Shown piece after piece: positions 35,127 to 44,178 of a stretch of DNA of 64,000 nucleotides (its first letter is position 1; every line of letters begins with the position of its first letter). Position numbers and translations under genes: made by a program. The stretch is from Chloroflexota bacterium. Its GTDB lineage: Bacteria; Chloroflexota; Dehalococcoidia; UBA2979. The stretch is from positions 17,113-81,112 of the forward strand of contig PBBA01000005.1 in the NCBI GenBank assembly GCA_002716405.1, read 5' to 3'. The notes beneath the pieces were generated by a model, which worked only from the letters and a program-made list of their open reading frames with translations, searched no databases and had not been told where the DNA came from.

Positions 35127-36365
35127 TTGGTGTCAAGAAAAGTTAATGTGCTTATTCACCCTAGCATTCAAAATTTATACAAAAATCTTTCTAAAAATGA
35201 TTTGGACGTACTGCAAATAACCATTGATATTGCCAATAAGCACGGCATTATTTTATGGGCAGTAGGAGGAATGGTGCGCGATACGATACAATCAAATCAG
35301 ACTGCAGATCTTGATTTGATTGTAGAAAAAAACATCTTCCCATTTGTGAATGCAGTCAATAGCGTTTTGAAAGGAATAATTAAGTCAGAAAAAGATTTCG
35401 GTACAGCATCTATAATTACCGCTAACACACGAATCGATTTCGCATTGCCCCGGGAAGAATTTTATCAACGACCCGCAAGCCTACCTTCTGTCAAAGTTGG
35501 AGCAACACTACAAAAAGATTTACAACGAAGAGATTTTAATGTGAATGCAATGGCTCTGTGTTTAAATAATAATCAAGATATTGAATTACATGATTATTTT
35601 GAAGGAATCTCATCTCTTAAAAAAGGTAATTTTAAAACACTCCATCCTCTCTCCTTTCAAGATGATCCGACACGAATTTTCCGTGCGGCTAGACTATCAA
35701 TATTTTCACAATTACTTCCTAATAACAAAACCAGGAAAGAAATCGATGAATTTAAAAATACAATACAACGATTATCAGGAAAACGGCTATGGAATGAACT
35801 TTCCTTGATCGCTGAAAGAGGTAAATCTGCAGAAGTCCTATTACTCTTAGAACAATGGAACGTACTTGAAAAAATTCATCCCAATCTTAAGTTTTCTGAA
35901 AAGTCATATGCAATCTTAAAACAAAAAATACACCCTTTACAGGTCGAAAATCTAATAGTAATAATGCTATTACCATTAGATTTGGATACAGGATATGCAA
36001 TTCTAAAACGCCTGAATGCACCTAAGATTACATTAGAATTACTAGAAGATGTTAGAAATTTGCTACAATCTAATTCAAGAACGGACATAAATGATATTGA
36101 AAAATTGTCACATACTAGTGATGCATCGAAAAAAATAGCTCAATGGTTTGATAAAAGTAATCAAATTCTTATTCAAAACAAAATTAAAAAACTTGAACAA
36201 ACAAAACTTTTTTTAAATGCTGAAGATTTATTGAGTTTAGGCATATCACCTGGACCAGATATAGGTAAAATATTACAGGTATTACGTGAAGAACAATTCT
36301 TTGGAAGAATTCAATCAAAAAAGCAATCATACTTATTTATAAAAGAATACCTTAGTAAAAAGTGA
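35127..36365 (+). CDS. CCA tRNA nucleotidyltransferase / poly(A) polymerase family
   Basis: Class II nucleotidyltransferase that adds or repairs the tRNA CCA end. Seen: AVGGMVRDTI with the following ADLDLIVE (metal-binding DxD), ARIDFALPREEF-like strand (TRIDFALPREEF) and QRRDFNVNAMALCL, the two core motifs. The C-terminal part lacks a clear HD domain or CBS pair, so it is the short form. All ten tRNAs in this window encode CCA, so it likely acts in repair or in degradation-type tailing. The start is TTG (35127) with GTG at 35130 as an alternative; GAGAAG upstream is the only ribosome-site candidate. It heads a run with two small genes. Confidence 0.88.
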   Translation: MVSRKVNVLIHPSIQNLYKNLSKNDLDVLQITIDIANKHGIILWAVGGMVRDTIQSNQTADLDLIVEKNIFPFVNAVNSVLKGIIKSEKDFGTASIITANTRIDFALPREEFYQRPASLPSVKVGATLQKDLQRRDFNVNAMALCLNNNQDIELHDYFEGISSLKKGNFKTLHPLSFQDDPTRIFRAARLSIFSQLLPNNKTRKEIDEFKNTIQRLSGKRLWNELSLIAERGKSAEVLLLLEQWNVLEKIHPNLKFSEKSYAILKQKIHPLQVENLIVIMLLPLDLDTGYAILKRLNAPKITLELLEDVRNLLQSNSRTDINDIEKLSHTSDASKKIAQWFDKSNQILIQNKIKKLEQTKLFLNAEDLLSLGISPGPDIGKILQVLREEQFFGRIQSKKQSYLFIKEYLSKK

Positions 36366-36372
36366 ACTTATT

Positions 36373-36741
36373 ATGACTAATTTAAATACTAGAAAATGTC
36401 ATGTATGCTCTTCATTAGTCGAACAAAATTCTTTAGCAGAACAATGTATAGTCTGTTCAAATTATTTCTGCCTCAATCCTTACAATTCTGATGAATTTCG
36501 TGATTGTGGAGATGCAATTATTGGTCCAAGTATGGGTGTGGAATATTGGTGTGAACCATGTTTAGAAAAATTAAATGCTGTGGAAGAAGAAACTCTTTCC
36601 AAATCTCCTCCTTCAATATTTGGGCTTACTCCTCCTGGTACTGATTATTTTCCAACAACGAATAAGATAAATACGCCTGAACATAAACAACCACCACTAA
36701 AGAAAAAAAATGAAAAAAATCGACGCTACAAACGAATCTAG
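36373..36741 (+). CDS. Small multi-CxxC zinc-finger protein (122 aa)
   Basis: Unrecognised. The first 65 residues hold seven or eight cysteines in ordered pairs: CHVC, CIVC, FCLNP, RDC and WCEPCL. This is enough for two zinc sites of a B-box/RING-like or double zinc-ribbon shape. The rest is a low-complexity Pro/Thr/Lys-rich tail. It starts eight bases after the CCA-adding enzyme and overlaps the next gene by 32 bases, so the three are translated as one unit. Perhaps an adaptor for the neighbouring membrane protein; no function is claimed. Confidence 0.65.
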   Translation: MTNLNTRKCHVCSSLVEQNSLAEQCIVCSNYFCLNPYNSDEFRDCGDAIIGPSMGVEYWCEPCLEKLNAVEEETLSKSPPSIFGLTPPGTDYFPTTNKINTPEHKQPPLKKKNEKNRRYKRI

Positions 36742-37027
36742 AATTAAAAATCAAATGCCTAAAATTATCAAATCTAATCCTAGTCGAAGACCTCCACCCT
36801 CACTACCTAATAATAGAAGGCATTATTCTACTTTCTCTCTAGTATTTTGTTGTGCGATAGGTGCAATTATTGGCCTTGAGGTCAGCAATCTATCCACCAC
36901 AATTTTGGAATGGTTTCAGTTAGGTTTGATTATAATTATCGCATTCTATATCGCTCGTGCTTATAGAATTTTTGCTAAAAAAATGATCAATAAAAGAAGA
37001 ATGGCTAACTTAAAAGGCAACAAATAG
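36710..37027 (+). CDS. Small membrane protein with basic, proline-rich N-terminus (105 aa)
   Basis: Unrecognised. A positively charged N-terminus (about residues 1-40, SNPSRRPPPSLPNNRR) leads to two hydrophobic segments (43-61 and 70-86), ending in a Lys/Arg-rich tail. This predicts a membrane hairpin with both ends in the cytoplasm. It overlaps the zinc-finger gene by 32 bases in another frame. The two small genes probably work together, but nothing ties them to a known pathway. Confidence 0.6.
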   Translation: MKKIDATNESRIKNQMPKIIKSNPSRRPPPSLPNNRRHYSTFSLVFCCAIGAIIGLEVSNLSTTILEWFQLGLIIIIAFYIARAYRIFAKKMINKRRMANLKGNK

Positions 37028-37212
37028 ATCTTTAAAAATTAAAAAAGTCCAATATAATTAACCTATTTATCGTTGTTGCCTATATTAAATGATTTTTTTC
37101 AACATAGTATGTGAAATTGAAATGAAAGAGATCATATAACATGTTAAACCTATTCCGTATTGGAATTGAATGCATAATATGTATCTAAAGATTATTAGAG
37201 ATAGGCACAAAT

Positions 37213-37524
37213 ATGACTGAATTCGAGCCTGAACTCATACATAACAATGAAAGATATAAAGTAGAAGACACAAATTTTAAATTTTTTACTATGTCACGTA
37301 CTCTTCTTCATCCCAATCAATCAACAAGAGGGCATTCACATCCATGGCCAGAAATATACGTTTGCACAGATGGTGAAGGTATATTGATACTCGAAAATCC
37401 TGATGAAATACTCGACATCAAGAAAGGTGATTTACACAAAATTAGTAGTAATCGTTTTCATAAAGTAGAAACAATTGATGGCATTGAATTTCACTGTTTT
37501 TTCCAAGGTGTACGTGAACATTAA
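37213..37524 (+). CDS. Cupin-domain protein
   Basis: A single conserved beta-barrel cupin. Motif 1 is GHSHPWPEIYVCTDGEGILIL with the metal-ligand histidines and glutamate; motif 2 is KKGDLHKISSNRFHKVE. At 103 residues it is a monodomain metal-binding cupin, sugar-isomerase- or sensor-like. Its ATG follows AGATAGGCACAAAT and it stands alone in a 185-base upstream gap. Substrate unknown; the convergent GNAT gene is 15 bases away. Confidence 0.85.
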   Translation: MTEFEPELIHNNERYKVEDTNFKFFTMSRTLLHPNQSTRGHSHPWPEIYVCTDGEGILILENPDEILDIKKGDLHKISSNRFHKVETIDGIEFHCFFQGVREH

Positions 37525-37539
37525 AATTGCTGATTTACG

Positions 37540-37983
37540 CTATTTTTGACCACCCCGGATGAACCAATTTAATTCGCCTTGTCCTTGATTTTGTGATGGG
37601 GTGAACCCGGCACGAAGTAAAAAATATGTCCCCCTTCCATTAATTATGAGATTAACAGCCCAAAAGTTGCAAACCATCATTTCGGACAATTTTCTCTCTA
37701 CAGCCAATAGAGCTTTTGTACCGTAGGCATGTCCCCGATTGACATCATTCACAACCAAAGAATGGATTGTCACGTCATTATCAAGTGGAATATTTTTCAT
37801 CAAAAATAATTCACCGACTTCTTCTCCTTTTACACGAATTTCATGCCGGTAAATTTCTGGTTTTGGTGAGTTGAGTAAATCAATAATTTTTTTTGAAATG
37901 TTCGTAGAGGAATCAGTTAAATTCTCGACTAATTTACCTTGAGACACACTTACTTCACTGTAACGTGCCCAAGAAACGCTCAT
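37540..37983 (-). CDS. Probable GNAT-family N-acetyltransferase
   Basis: The C-terminal half has the GNAT layout: beta-strand HSLVVNDVNRGHAYGTKALLAVERKL, where RGHAYG replaces the canonical Q/RxxGxG/A acetyl-CoA loop, then FLLRAGFTPSQ near the end. The N-terminal half (to residue 80) has no clear match. The track starts at 37995, but the ATG at 37983 overlaps the TGA of the DinG-type gene (ATGA), which is the usual coupled start. The substrate is unknown. The assignment is by fold pattern only. Confidence 0.6.
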   Translation of the reverse strand: MSVSWARYSEVSVSQGKLVENLTDSSTNISKKIIDLLNSPKPEIYRHEIRVKGEEVGELFLMKNIPLDNDVTIHSLVVNDVNRGHAYGTKALLAVERKLSEMMVCNFWAVNLIINGRGTYFLLRAGFTPSQNQGQGELNWFIRGGQK

Positions 37984-40787
37984 TTCAACAACCATTCATT
38001 TACAGAACTACTGATATCGTTAATTCCAATATGGCGTATTTCTGGATTAGGTAAAGCATCGAGAAAAATAGGCCCATAAGATCGCTTACTGATACGGCTG
38101 TCCGCAATAATAAAAACACCTCGATCAGTTGATCGTCGAATAAGTCTCCCGAAACCTTGACGAAATTTTAGAATGGCTTGCGGCAATGTATATTCTGAAA
38201 ATGGATCTTGATATTGTCCTGAGCGACCCATAAAAATAGGATCACTCGGAACAGGAAAAGGTAACCGAGTTAAAATCATTTGTGACAAAGTATCACCAGG
38301 AATGTCTACACCTTCCCAAAATGCAGAGGTACCCAAAATAACTGAGGCAGGATCTTCTTGAAGATTTTTAATCAATCTTCGCGGGGAACCATCTAATCCC
38401 TGTGCAAGTAAATTCAAGTTATTAGCACTGAGTTCTGATCTCAGCATACTTGCTGTATTACGTAATGCATTATGTGAAGTAAATAATGCTAATGTCCTTC
38501 CTACAGAAGTCATAGATGCTTCAGCAATCAAATGACACAATTCTGATTGATAATCAACATGATTGGGATCTGGAATATCGTCAATAACCAAAACTAAAAC
38601 CTGATCTTTATAATTAAATGGAGATTGTATTTCAATACTATCCACTTCTGAGAAACCAAGTCGATTCGCGGTAATGTTAAAGGAGCTATTTGCCTGTATA
38701 GTTGCGCTAGTCCCGAGGACTGAATGGAGATTCATGAAAAGTGACTCTTCTAACATAGGAGCTACATCCACTGGAGCAGATTTTATTTTCAATTCTCCTT
38801 CTCCGGCAGATATCCATACAATATCATCAGGCATCTGATGTAAGACGGTTCGATCCAAAGACAATCTATAATCACCGACTATCGAAATCAGTTTTCTTAG
38901 CTGTACCACTATAGGATTGATCGGATAATTGATTTCATTTTTTATCTCGTCAATAATTGCATCAATTTCTTGGAGATTTTTTACAAGAAGATCTAAGGCA
39001 GTATCTAATTCAATAGCATTTTCTTCTAGTTCAATCCAATCAGAGTATGAACGATGTACTTTTGATAACACAAGATCAAATCGACGAGGACGTTTGTCAT
39101 TTTCATAATGATCTCTAGCGAACTTTCTAAGTTGTTGAATATAAGTTTTTATAGTCGCTACAGTTTCAATCGCAGTCGTATCAATTTTTTCATAAATAGC
39201 ATGCAGTAGCTTTTCGTCTGTATTTGGTAGATTTTTTGCTTTCTTTATGACACCTTCTAGCATCATTTCCAATGAGTAATTATTTTTTGTATCTTTGCCA
39301 CTAAATTCAATAAGAAATTCTCTCAATCTGCGAGGATCAAAAATGGCACCGAATTGTTGTGTAGCCACTTCTTCTAATCGATGAATTTCATCCACGACTA
39401 AATGATTAAAAGACGGTAATAATTGTTCATCGTGTATAAGATTTGAGATCAATAAGGCATGATTAACTACCACTAAATGTGAACGTTCTGCACGTTGTTT
39501 AGCACGAACAATAAAACATCTTCCTCTTTGATGCTGAAAGCAATCTGAACCTTCCGCTGAAATTTTATTCCATACAGGCCGCTCTTCAGAAGTAATATAA
39601 AGTTCTCCTAAGTCACCAGTTTCAGTAGTTGAAATCCAATTAGCGACCCTACCAAACAATCGTGCTTCTATCTGATTAAGAGATTGGTTTTGCGAAATTG
39701 CCTCCTGCCATCGTTCTAAGCAAAGATAATTGGAACGTCCTTTTAATTCCGTAAAATGCAATTCATCAATACCGTCCAATACACTAGAATGAATACCGTG
39801 AATTGCCAACGGAATCTCTTGATCCATCAATTGATCTTGTAAGTTTATTGTATGCGTAGAAACAACAACACGATCTTTATTTCTACCAGCATGAATTAAT
39901 GCCGGTATCAAGTACGCCAAAGACTTACCAGTGCCTGTTCCAGCTTCAATTAATAACTGTCCTCCATAAGATAAATGTTTCACGAAGGCATCAGACATTA
40001 AGTGCTGTCCTTCGCGTATTTCATAGTCAGGAAGGAGGTTATCCGAAGACTGAATATTTAAAAATACTTTCTCTATATCCCCGTTAGTAACATGTCGAAC
40101 TTCTTTAATCGGGTCGAGCACATCTTTATCAGATATAGGTGAGGAAAATTCATTTTGATTTTTTTTCTCAGAATCAACAGCAAACTTAAGAATTTCATCA
40201 TCCAGAACAATATCTTCAATTAAGGTAGATAAATTCCAATTAGCAGATTTTGCCATGAAATAGAATTGGGAAAGTACTTCTTTTGGTGTCGATTTAAGTC
40301 TTTGCATTAATTTCAAAAATACATCGCGAGTAACTTCAGCATCTGCAAGCGCTCGATGCGCAGAATTATGTTCAACACCAACTAATTCGGCAAGAGAACT
40401 TAAGTCCAAATGAGATGCTCGAGGAAATAATATCGAGGAGAGTTCCCATGTATCATAATTTGCATTCGATAAATCTATACCTGCATTTGATAAAAATGAT
40501 AAATCGAATTTTATGTTTTGGCCTATAATTGTAGCATCACCAATGAAATTAATTAGAGGGTGAATTACCTCGTTGATCTGTGGAGCACTTTCAACGTCTT
40601 TATTTGTTATGCCAGTTAATTGTTCGATAGCTTCAGGAATTGATCGATTAGGGTTAATGAACGTCTGAAAAGAACCAATAGTTTCACCTTGACGATTAAA
40701 TTTCGTTGCGCCGATTTCAGTAATAGCATCTATAGAAGAATTTAATCCTGTAGTTTCAAGATCTAACGCAACAAAATCAATAGTCAA
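37980..40787 (-). CDS. Exonuclease-helicase fusion (DnaQ-type exonuclease plus DinG/XPD-type helicase)
   Basis: N-terminal DEDD exonuclease (residues 1-170: DFVALDLETTGL, EIGATKF, LSNANYDTWELS, HRALADAEVT) fused to a superfamily-2 DinG/XPD-like helicase. Helicase motifs: Walker A GTGTGKSLAYLIPA, VVSTHTINLQDQL, DEIHR box, GTSAFWEGVDIPG and the arginine-finger region RQGFGRLIRR. The Fe-S region has cysteines at NYLCLERW and SDC...RGRC, only three where four are common. It likely acts in DNA repair or replication. It is of similar length to B. subtilis DinG-type fusions. Upstream is a 75-base gap; downstream it overlaps the GNAT gene. Confidence 0.92.
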   Translation of the reverse strand: MTIDFVALDLETTGLNSSIDAITEIGATKFNRQGETIGSFQTFINPNRSIPEAIEQLTGITNKDVESAPQINEVIHPLINFIGDATIIGQNIKFDLSFLSNAGIDLSNANYDTWELSSILFPRASHLDLSSLAELVGVEHNSAHRALADAEVTRDVFLKLMQRLKSTPKEVLSQFYFMAKSANWNLSTLIEDIVLDDEILKFAVDSEKKNQNEFSSPISDKDVLDPIKEVRHVTNGDIEKVFLNIQSSDNLLPDYEIREGQHLMSDAFVKHLSYGGQLLIEAGTGTGKSLAYLIPALIHAGRNKDRVVVSTHTINLQDQLMDQEIPLAIHGIHSSVLDGIDELHFTELKGRSNYLCLERWQEAISQNQSLNQIEARLFGRVANWISTTETGDLGELYITSEERPVWNKISAEGSDCFQHQRGRCFIVRAKQRAERSHLVVVNHALLISNLIHDEQLLPSFNHLVVDEIHRLEEVATQQFGAIFDPRRLREFLIEFSGKDTKNNYSLEMMLEGVIKKAKNLPNTDEKLLHAIYEKIDTTAIETVATIKTYIQQLRKFARDHYENDKRPRRFDLVLSKVHRSYSDWIELEENAIELDTALDLLVKNLQEIDAIIDEIKNEINYPINPIVVQLRKLISIVGDYRLSLDRTVLHQMPDDIVWISAGEGELKIKSAPVDVAPMLEESLFMNLHSVLGTSATIQANSSFNITANRLGFSEVDSIEIQSPFNYKDQVLVLVIDDIPDPNHVDYQSELCHLIAEASMTSVGRTLALFTSHNALRNTASMLRSELSANNLNLLAQGLDGSPRRLIKNLQEDPASVILGTSAFWEGVDIPGDTLSQMILTRLPFPVPSDPIFMGRSGQYQDPFSEYTLPQAILKFRQGFGRLIRRSTDRGVFIIADSRISKRSYGPIFLDALPNPEIRHIGINDISSSVNEWLLK

Positions 40788-40862
40788 AGCAATAACTCTT
40801 CTCTGGAGTAAAACATTATAAAGTATCTCATTCTAAAAAACTTCTTGATATTAATTAACGAA

Positions 40863-41627
40863 TTAGCTTAAGCCACCACCAATAAACCTCACCCAGTTAT
40901 CATCAATATTTTTATGTGCAGGATGAAAGTTTCCTTGATGGAGTTCCTGTAGCAATTCAGTACTAGATTGAATGTTCTTTGAAAATACTGTAGCAAATGT
41001 ACCTATCCCAGAAGTAGAATGAGCATCACTACCACCAGTTCCTGATAAACCTAAGATATCCGCTACCTCAAGTGCAAAATAATTTTCTTGCGGAGTATTC
41101 GAACCATTAGCCACTTCAATGGCATCCACATATTTAAAAACATCCATTTTTTCAGCGGCTTCTTCTGGAGAAAAATCAAATTTTTCTCCAGTACGCATTG
41201 CAGTGACTGGATCGAAAAGTCGCCGGAACGGGTGTGCAACGATTACAAAAGCACCATACTCATCTGCAACTTTACGAAGATTTTCTAATCGACGAATCCC
41301 AGATATATAACTTGGTAAACCAAAAACAAGCATATGGCCTAAATCAGTAGAAACCTCCATACCAAAATTAATTAATAAATTTTGATATTTTTGGCGAAAC
41401 AATTCTTGCGCATGAGGTTCTAAAATAAAATCATGTTCTGTCATAGAAACAGCAGTTAAATCATTCATTACTACCAATTCAACTAACTCCTCTGGCTTCA
41501 ACATAGAGTCAGAAGATGATGGTGTAGTGTGAACATGTAAATCTATTCGTGTTCCTTCAAAAATATCGTGCAATTGTGCGAGACCTACTTTTCTACAGTT
41601 CCAGTGCAAATCCCAAACAATGAGCAT
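40863..41627 (-). CDS. PHP-domain phosphoesterase family protein
   Basis: A polymerase-and-histidinol-phosphatase TIM barrel with several metal ligands: IDLHVHTTPSSSD at residue 33, the TEHDF strand, FGMEVSTD, VAHPFRR and GGSDAHS. It is likely a hydrolase of a phosphorylated or nucleotide substrate. The start is not certain: no good ribosome site precedes the ATG at 41627, and the first ~25 residues (MLIVWDLHWNCRK) are not family-like. It follows the small membrane protein by about 30 bases and closes the rsmA-ispE run. Confidence 0.82.
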   Translation of the reverse strand: MLIVWDLHWNCRKVGLAQLHDIFEGTRIDLHVHTTPSSSDSMLKPEELVELVVMNDLTAVSMTEHDFILEPHAQELFRQKYQNLLINFGMEVSTDLGHMLVFGLPSYISGIRRLENLRKVADEYGAFVIVAHPFRRLFDPVTAMRTGEKFDFSPEEAAEKMDVFKYVDAIEVANGSNTPQENYFALEVADILGLSGTGGSDAHSTSGIGTFATVFSKNIQSSTELLQELHQGNFHPAHKNIDDNWVRFIGGGLS

Positions 41628-41659
41628 ACCTGTGCTTGAACAACCGAGCTAGAAAAAAT

Positions 41660-42067
41660 TCAACTATTCGAACTCAAATCAATCAACAACGGTATAAGCA
41701 ATCCATAAACGCCATATAGAAGAAAAAGTGAAAGAAAAACCACAGGATTAAATATTCCAGTAAAATAATATAAACTTATAGTACTAAAAATTATAAGTAT
41801 CAATAACATTGTCAATAATCCAAATATACCCAACAGTGAATAAATCATTACAAAAAATATCCCTGCTATCATCGCAACTAGAAGAAAACCATTGACCATA
41901 AAAATCAACCGAATTGGTGACTTTTTTAGAAATTCAGGGGCAAATTGGTACCAATTGGAATGACGAAGAATAATCATTAGCAGACAAGTCAATCCCACAA
42001 AACCAGAAAATAAGCCCGCGGCACAACCAGCAAGCAATAATAAATGATAATTAGAAGGCATCATCAT
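41660..42067 (-). CDS. Four-helix membrane protein of unknown function (135 aa)
   Basis: Unrecognised. Four hydrophobic segments fill almost the whole chain, with a short polar loop HSNWYQFAPEFLKKSP after the first. It overlaps the 3' end of ispE by 17 bases (ATG ATG ATG CC...), so it is translationally coupled to it. The starting ATG is one of three in a row. It resembles other small integral proteins next to isoprenoid genes only in position. Confidence 0.6.
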   Translation of the reverse strand: MMMPSNYHLLLLAGCAAGLFSGFVGLTCLLMIILRHSNWYQFAPEFLKKSPIRLIFMVNGFLLVAMIAGIFFVMIYSLLGIFGLLTMLLILIIFSTISLYYFTGIFNPVVFLSLFLLYGVYGLLIPLLIDLSSNS

Positions 42068-42968
42068 TAAGTATTTCTATTGCAGTAGCATCTTGCCGAT
42101 TTGTTGTAAAAACTTCAAAAACACTAGCTCCTGCTTGCATAAAATCAAAACTGAGTTCTTCGACTTTTGCATTTCGATGTATCCATAAATATACAGCTGG
42201 ACCTGAACCACATAGATGCAAATAAATTGCCCCTTTCGATCGTAACAATTCATAGCGTTCTATTAATTCTGAATAGTGATTTTTTATGACTGTCTCAAAA
42301 ACATTAAACATATCTGAAGTTGGTGGAGGCAATTTTCTATCAACACGATATGCAATACGTTTAGAATGACTGCCATCAGTAAAATTACTAGCATGTATCT
42401 TGGAATATAACGTTGCTGTTTTGTTCTGAATTGTTGAAACTTCAGGCAACAAAATTAAAGCTCGTAATTTACTTAAATCTTTCAGAGGATGTATTTTTTC
42501 TCCTCTACCAGTACACCTTGCAGTCCCACCGTAAAGAAAAAAAGTTACATCAGAACCAATTTTACTTGCAATTTTTTCAAGATCTTTTAATTCTTGATTT
42601 AAATCCCAAAATTTATTTAATCCTCTTAAAACTGCAGCAGCATCAGAAGATCCTCCACCTAAACCAGCAGAGGAAGGGATTTGTTTTTCAATTGTGATAG
42701 CAACATTAGGTTCACGGCCAGTAATTTTTGCTAGTTCAATAGCCGCTCTCCCAGCTAAATCATTAGCTGGGTCAATTCCTTGTGAATAAGGGCCAGTAAA
42801 ATTTATCGATAGCTTTTCCGATGACTCAATGGAAATATTATCGAATAAACTTACAGTTGTCATCACAGTATCAATTTCATGAAAACCATCTCCTCTACGC
42901 CCAATGACTTCAAGTGATAAATTGATTTTTGCAGGAGCACGGACACGCACCTTTTTAATAACCATCAA
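42051..42968 (-). CDS. ispE: 4-diphosphocytidyl-2-C-methyl-D-erythritol kinase
   Basis: ATP-dependent GHMP kinase of the non-mevalonate isoprenoid pathway. The N-terminal APAKINLSLEVIGRRGDGFHEI, the ATP loop PSSAGLGGGSSDAAAVLRGL and LCGSGPAVYLW near the C-terminus are all diagnostic. The length of 305 is normal. It follows rsmA by one base and is followed by an overlapping membrane gene. The rsmA-ispE order is common in bacteria. Confidence 0.96.
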   Translation of the reverse strand: MMVIKKVRVRAPAKINLSLEVIGRRGDGFHEIDTVMTTVSLFDNISIESSEKLSINFTGPYSQGIDPANDLAGRAAIELAKITGREPNVAITIEKQIPSSAGLGGGSSDAAAVLRGLNKFWDLNQELKDLEKIASKIGSDVTFFLYGGTARCTGRGEKIHPLKDLSKLRALILLPEVSTIQNKTATLYSKIHASNFTDGSHSKRIAYRVDRKLPPPTSDMFNVFETVIKNHYSELIERYELLRSKGAIYLHLCGSGPAVYLWIHRNAKVEELSFDFMQAGASVFEVFTTNRQDATAIEILNDDAF

Positions 42969-42969
42969 C

Positions 42970-43878
42970 TCACCGAATTCTCATAACTGACGGATAACTA
43001 CTTTGCAAACAACGAAATAGTACATACCAATCCTCTAAAGACAAATGTTGTGCTCTTAACTCAGGTGCAATCTCAGCTTTACTTAAAACTATTTTTATTT
43101 CTTTATCAGCTATGCCTAACGCACCAGGAAGAACATTGTGTAATTGTTTACGAGGGCTTGAAAAACCAGCACGAAGCAAATGGAAAAATGGTTCTTGATC
43201 TTTACTTAATATTGGAACAGCAGGTTCAGAAAAATTATCAATTCTTATAACGGATGACTGAACTTTTGGTTCCGGCCAAAAAGAAGAGGAATCTACATCG
43301 AATAGTTTCAGAGGAGAACCAAAAAATTTTGTGCACATCGAGAGGAGTGACTCTTTAGATTTTCCACCTACTATTCGACGAGCAACTTCACGTTGCACCA
43401 AAAATACAATCTTAGAAGGGAGTACTGAACTTTCTTGGATTTTCCGCAATATGGGTTGAGTTATGTAATAAGGCAAATTACCTACAATAACAAAAGGTGG
43501 TCGTGCATTTGCCTCCGAGAGTATCTCAAGAAGATCAATTTGTAATATATCAGCTGCAATTACAGTCAAATTATTATAAGTATTCAATCGATCTCTAGTA
43601 ATAGATGCTAACTCCTCATCTAATTCAACAGCAATTACTGATGAAAAGTTTTTTACTAACTCTTGTGTAAGACCTCCCGGACCTGCACCTATCTCAATTA
43701 CCGTATCAATACCTTCTTCAACTACAGCAGCAGCAATATCAAACATTATCATCTGATCAACTAAAAAATGTTGACCTAAAGTTTTCTGAGGAGACAAATT
43801 AAGAGTTCTTAAATAATTTGGAAAATTATTTTTTTTACTAGCAAATTTATTAGAAGATTTAATATTACTTCGCGGCAT
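42970..43878 (-). CDS. rsmA: 16S rRNA dimethyladenosine transferase (KsgA/RsmA)
   Basis: Dimethylates two adjacent adenosines near the 3' end of 16S rRNA. SAM motifs are IEIGAGPGGLTQELV and AVELDEELAS; the catalytic NLPYY sits in VGNLPYYITQPIL. QKTLGQHFLVD is the usual N-terminal block. The 302-residue size is normal. The gene begins just downstream of the SRP RNA on the same strand and heads the rsmA-ispE-membrane-PHP run. Confidence 0.97.
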   Translation of the reverse strand: MPRSNIKSSNKFASKKNNFPNYLRTLNLSPQKTLGQHFLVDQMIMFDIAAAVVEEGIDTVIEIGAGPGGLTQELVKNFSSVIAVELDEELASITRDRLNTYNNLTVIAADILQIDLLEILSEANARPPFVIVGNLPYYITQPILRKIQESSVLPSKIVFLVQREVARRIVGGKSKESLLSMCTKFFGSPLKLFDVDSSSFWPEPKVQSSVIRIDNFSEPAVPILSKDQEPFFHLLRAGFSSPRKQLHNVLPGALGIADKEIKIVLSKAEIAPELRAQHLSLEDWYVLFRCLQSSYPSVMRIR

Positions 43879-43900
43879 CTAATTTACCAATATACAACCT

Positions 43901-43917
43901 AACCATTACAAATGGTT
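43901..43917 (-). terminator. Hairpin at the 3' end of SRP RNA
   Basis: AACCATT and AATGGTT pair perfectly around a three-base loop directly after the closing helix of the SRP RNA. There is no T-run on the minus strand, so it may act as a 3'-end stabiliser or a weak terminator. Confidence 0.3.
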
Positions 43918-44178
43918 GTGCCCTACTTTCGAACAACCTCACAGTCTTACGCATACAAATAAACTCAAACTCAGCTACCTTGCGGCACCCAATACGACTG
44001 ATATACCGCTGCTTCCTTCCGGACCTGACGGAATTAACCAGGTATTGCCGCGCAAGACCAAGTTCTCAGCATTTATTATAAATTGCAGTTTCTGATCAAA
44101 CTATCCTCCAGTAGGAATTCAGCCCCGCTAAAGCGGATTGCGGGTAAAGGGCACCGCTAGTTCCCCACCTAGCACAAC
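43914..44178 (-). ncRNA. ffs: Signal recognition particle RNA, large bacterial type
   Basis: Read on the minus strand. The universally conserved core GTCAGGTCCGGAAGGAAGCAGC lies at about 44010-44032, with the flanking helix CTTGCGCGGCAATACC / GTATTGGGTGCCGCAAG. Upstream comes an Alu-type domain very similar to that of B. subtilis scRNA: GTGCTAGGTGGGGAACTAGCGGTGCCC, then CCCGCAATCCGCTTTAGCGGG and GAATTCC. The 5' GTTGTGC pairs with GCACAAC near the 3' end, closing the terminal helix. A short hairpin AACCATT/AATGGTT follows. Ends are inferred from this pairing. It provides the RNA core for co-translational targeting with Ffh and FtsY. Confidence 0.93.
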
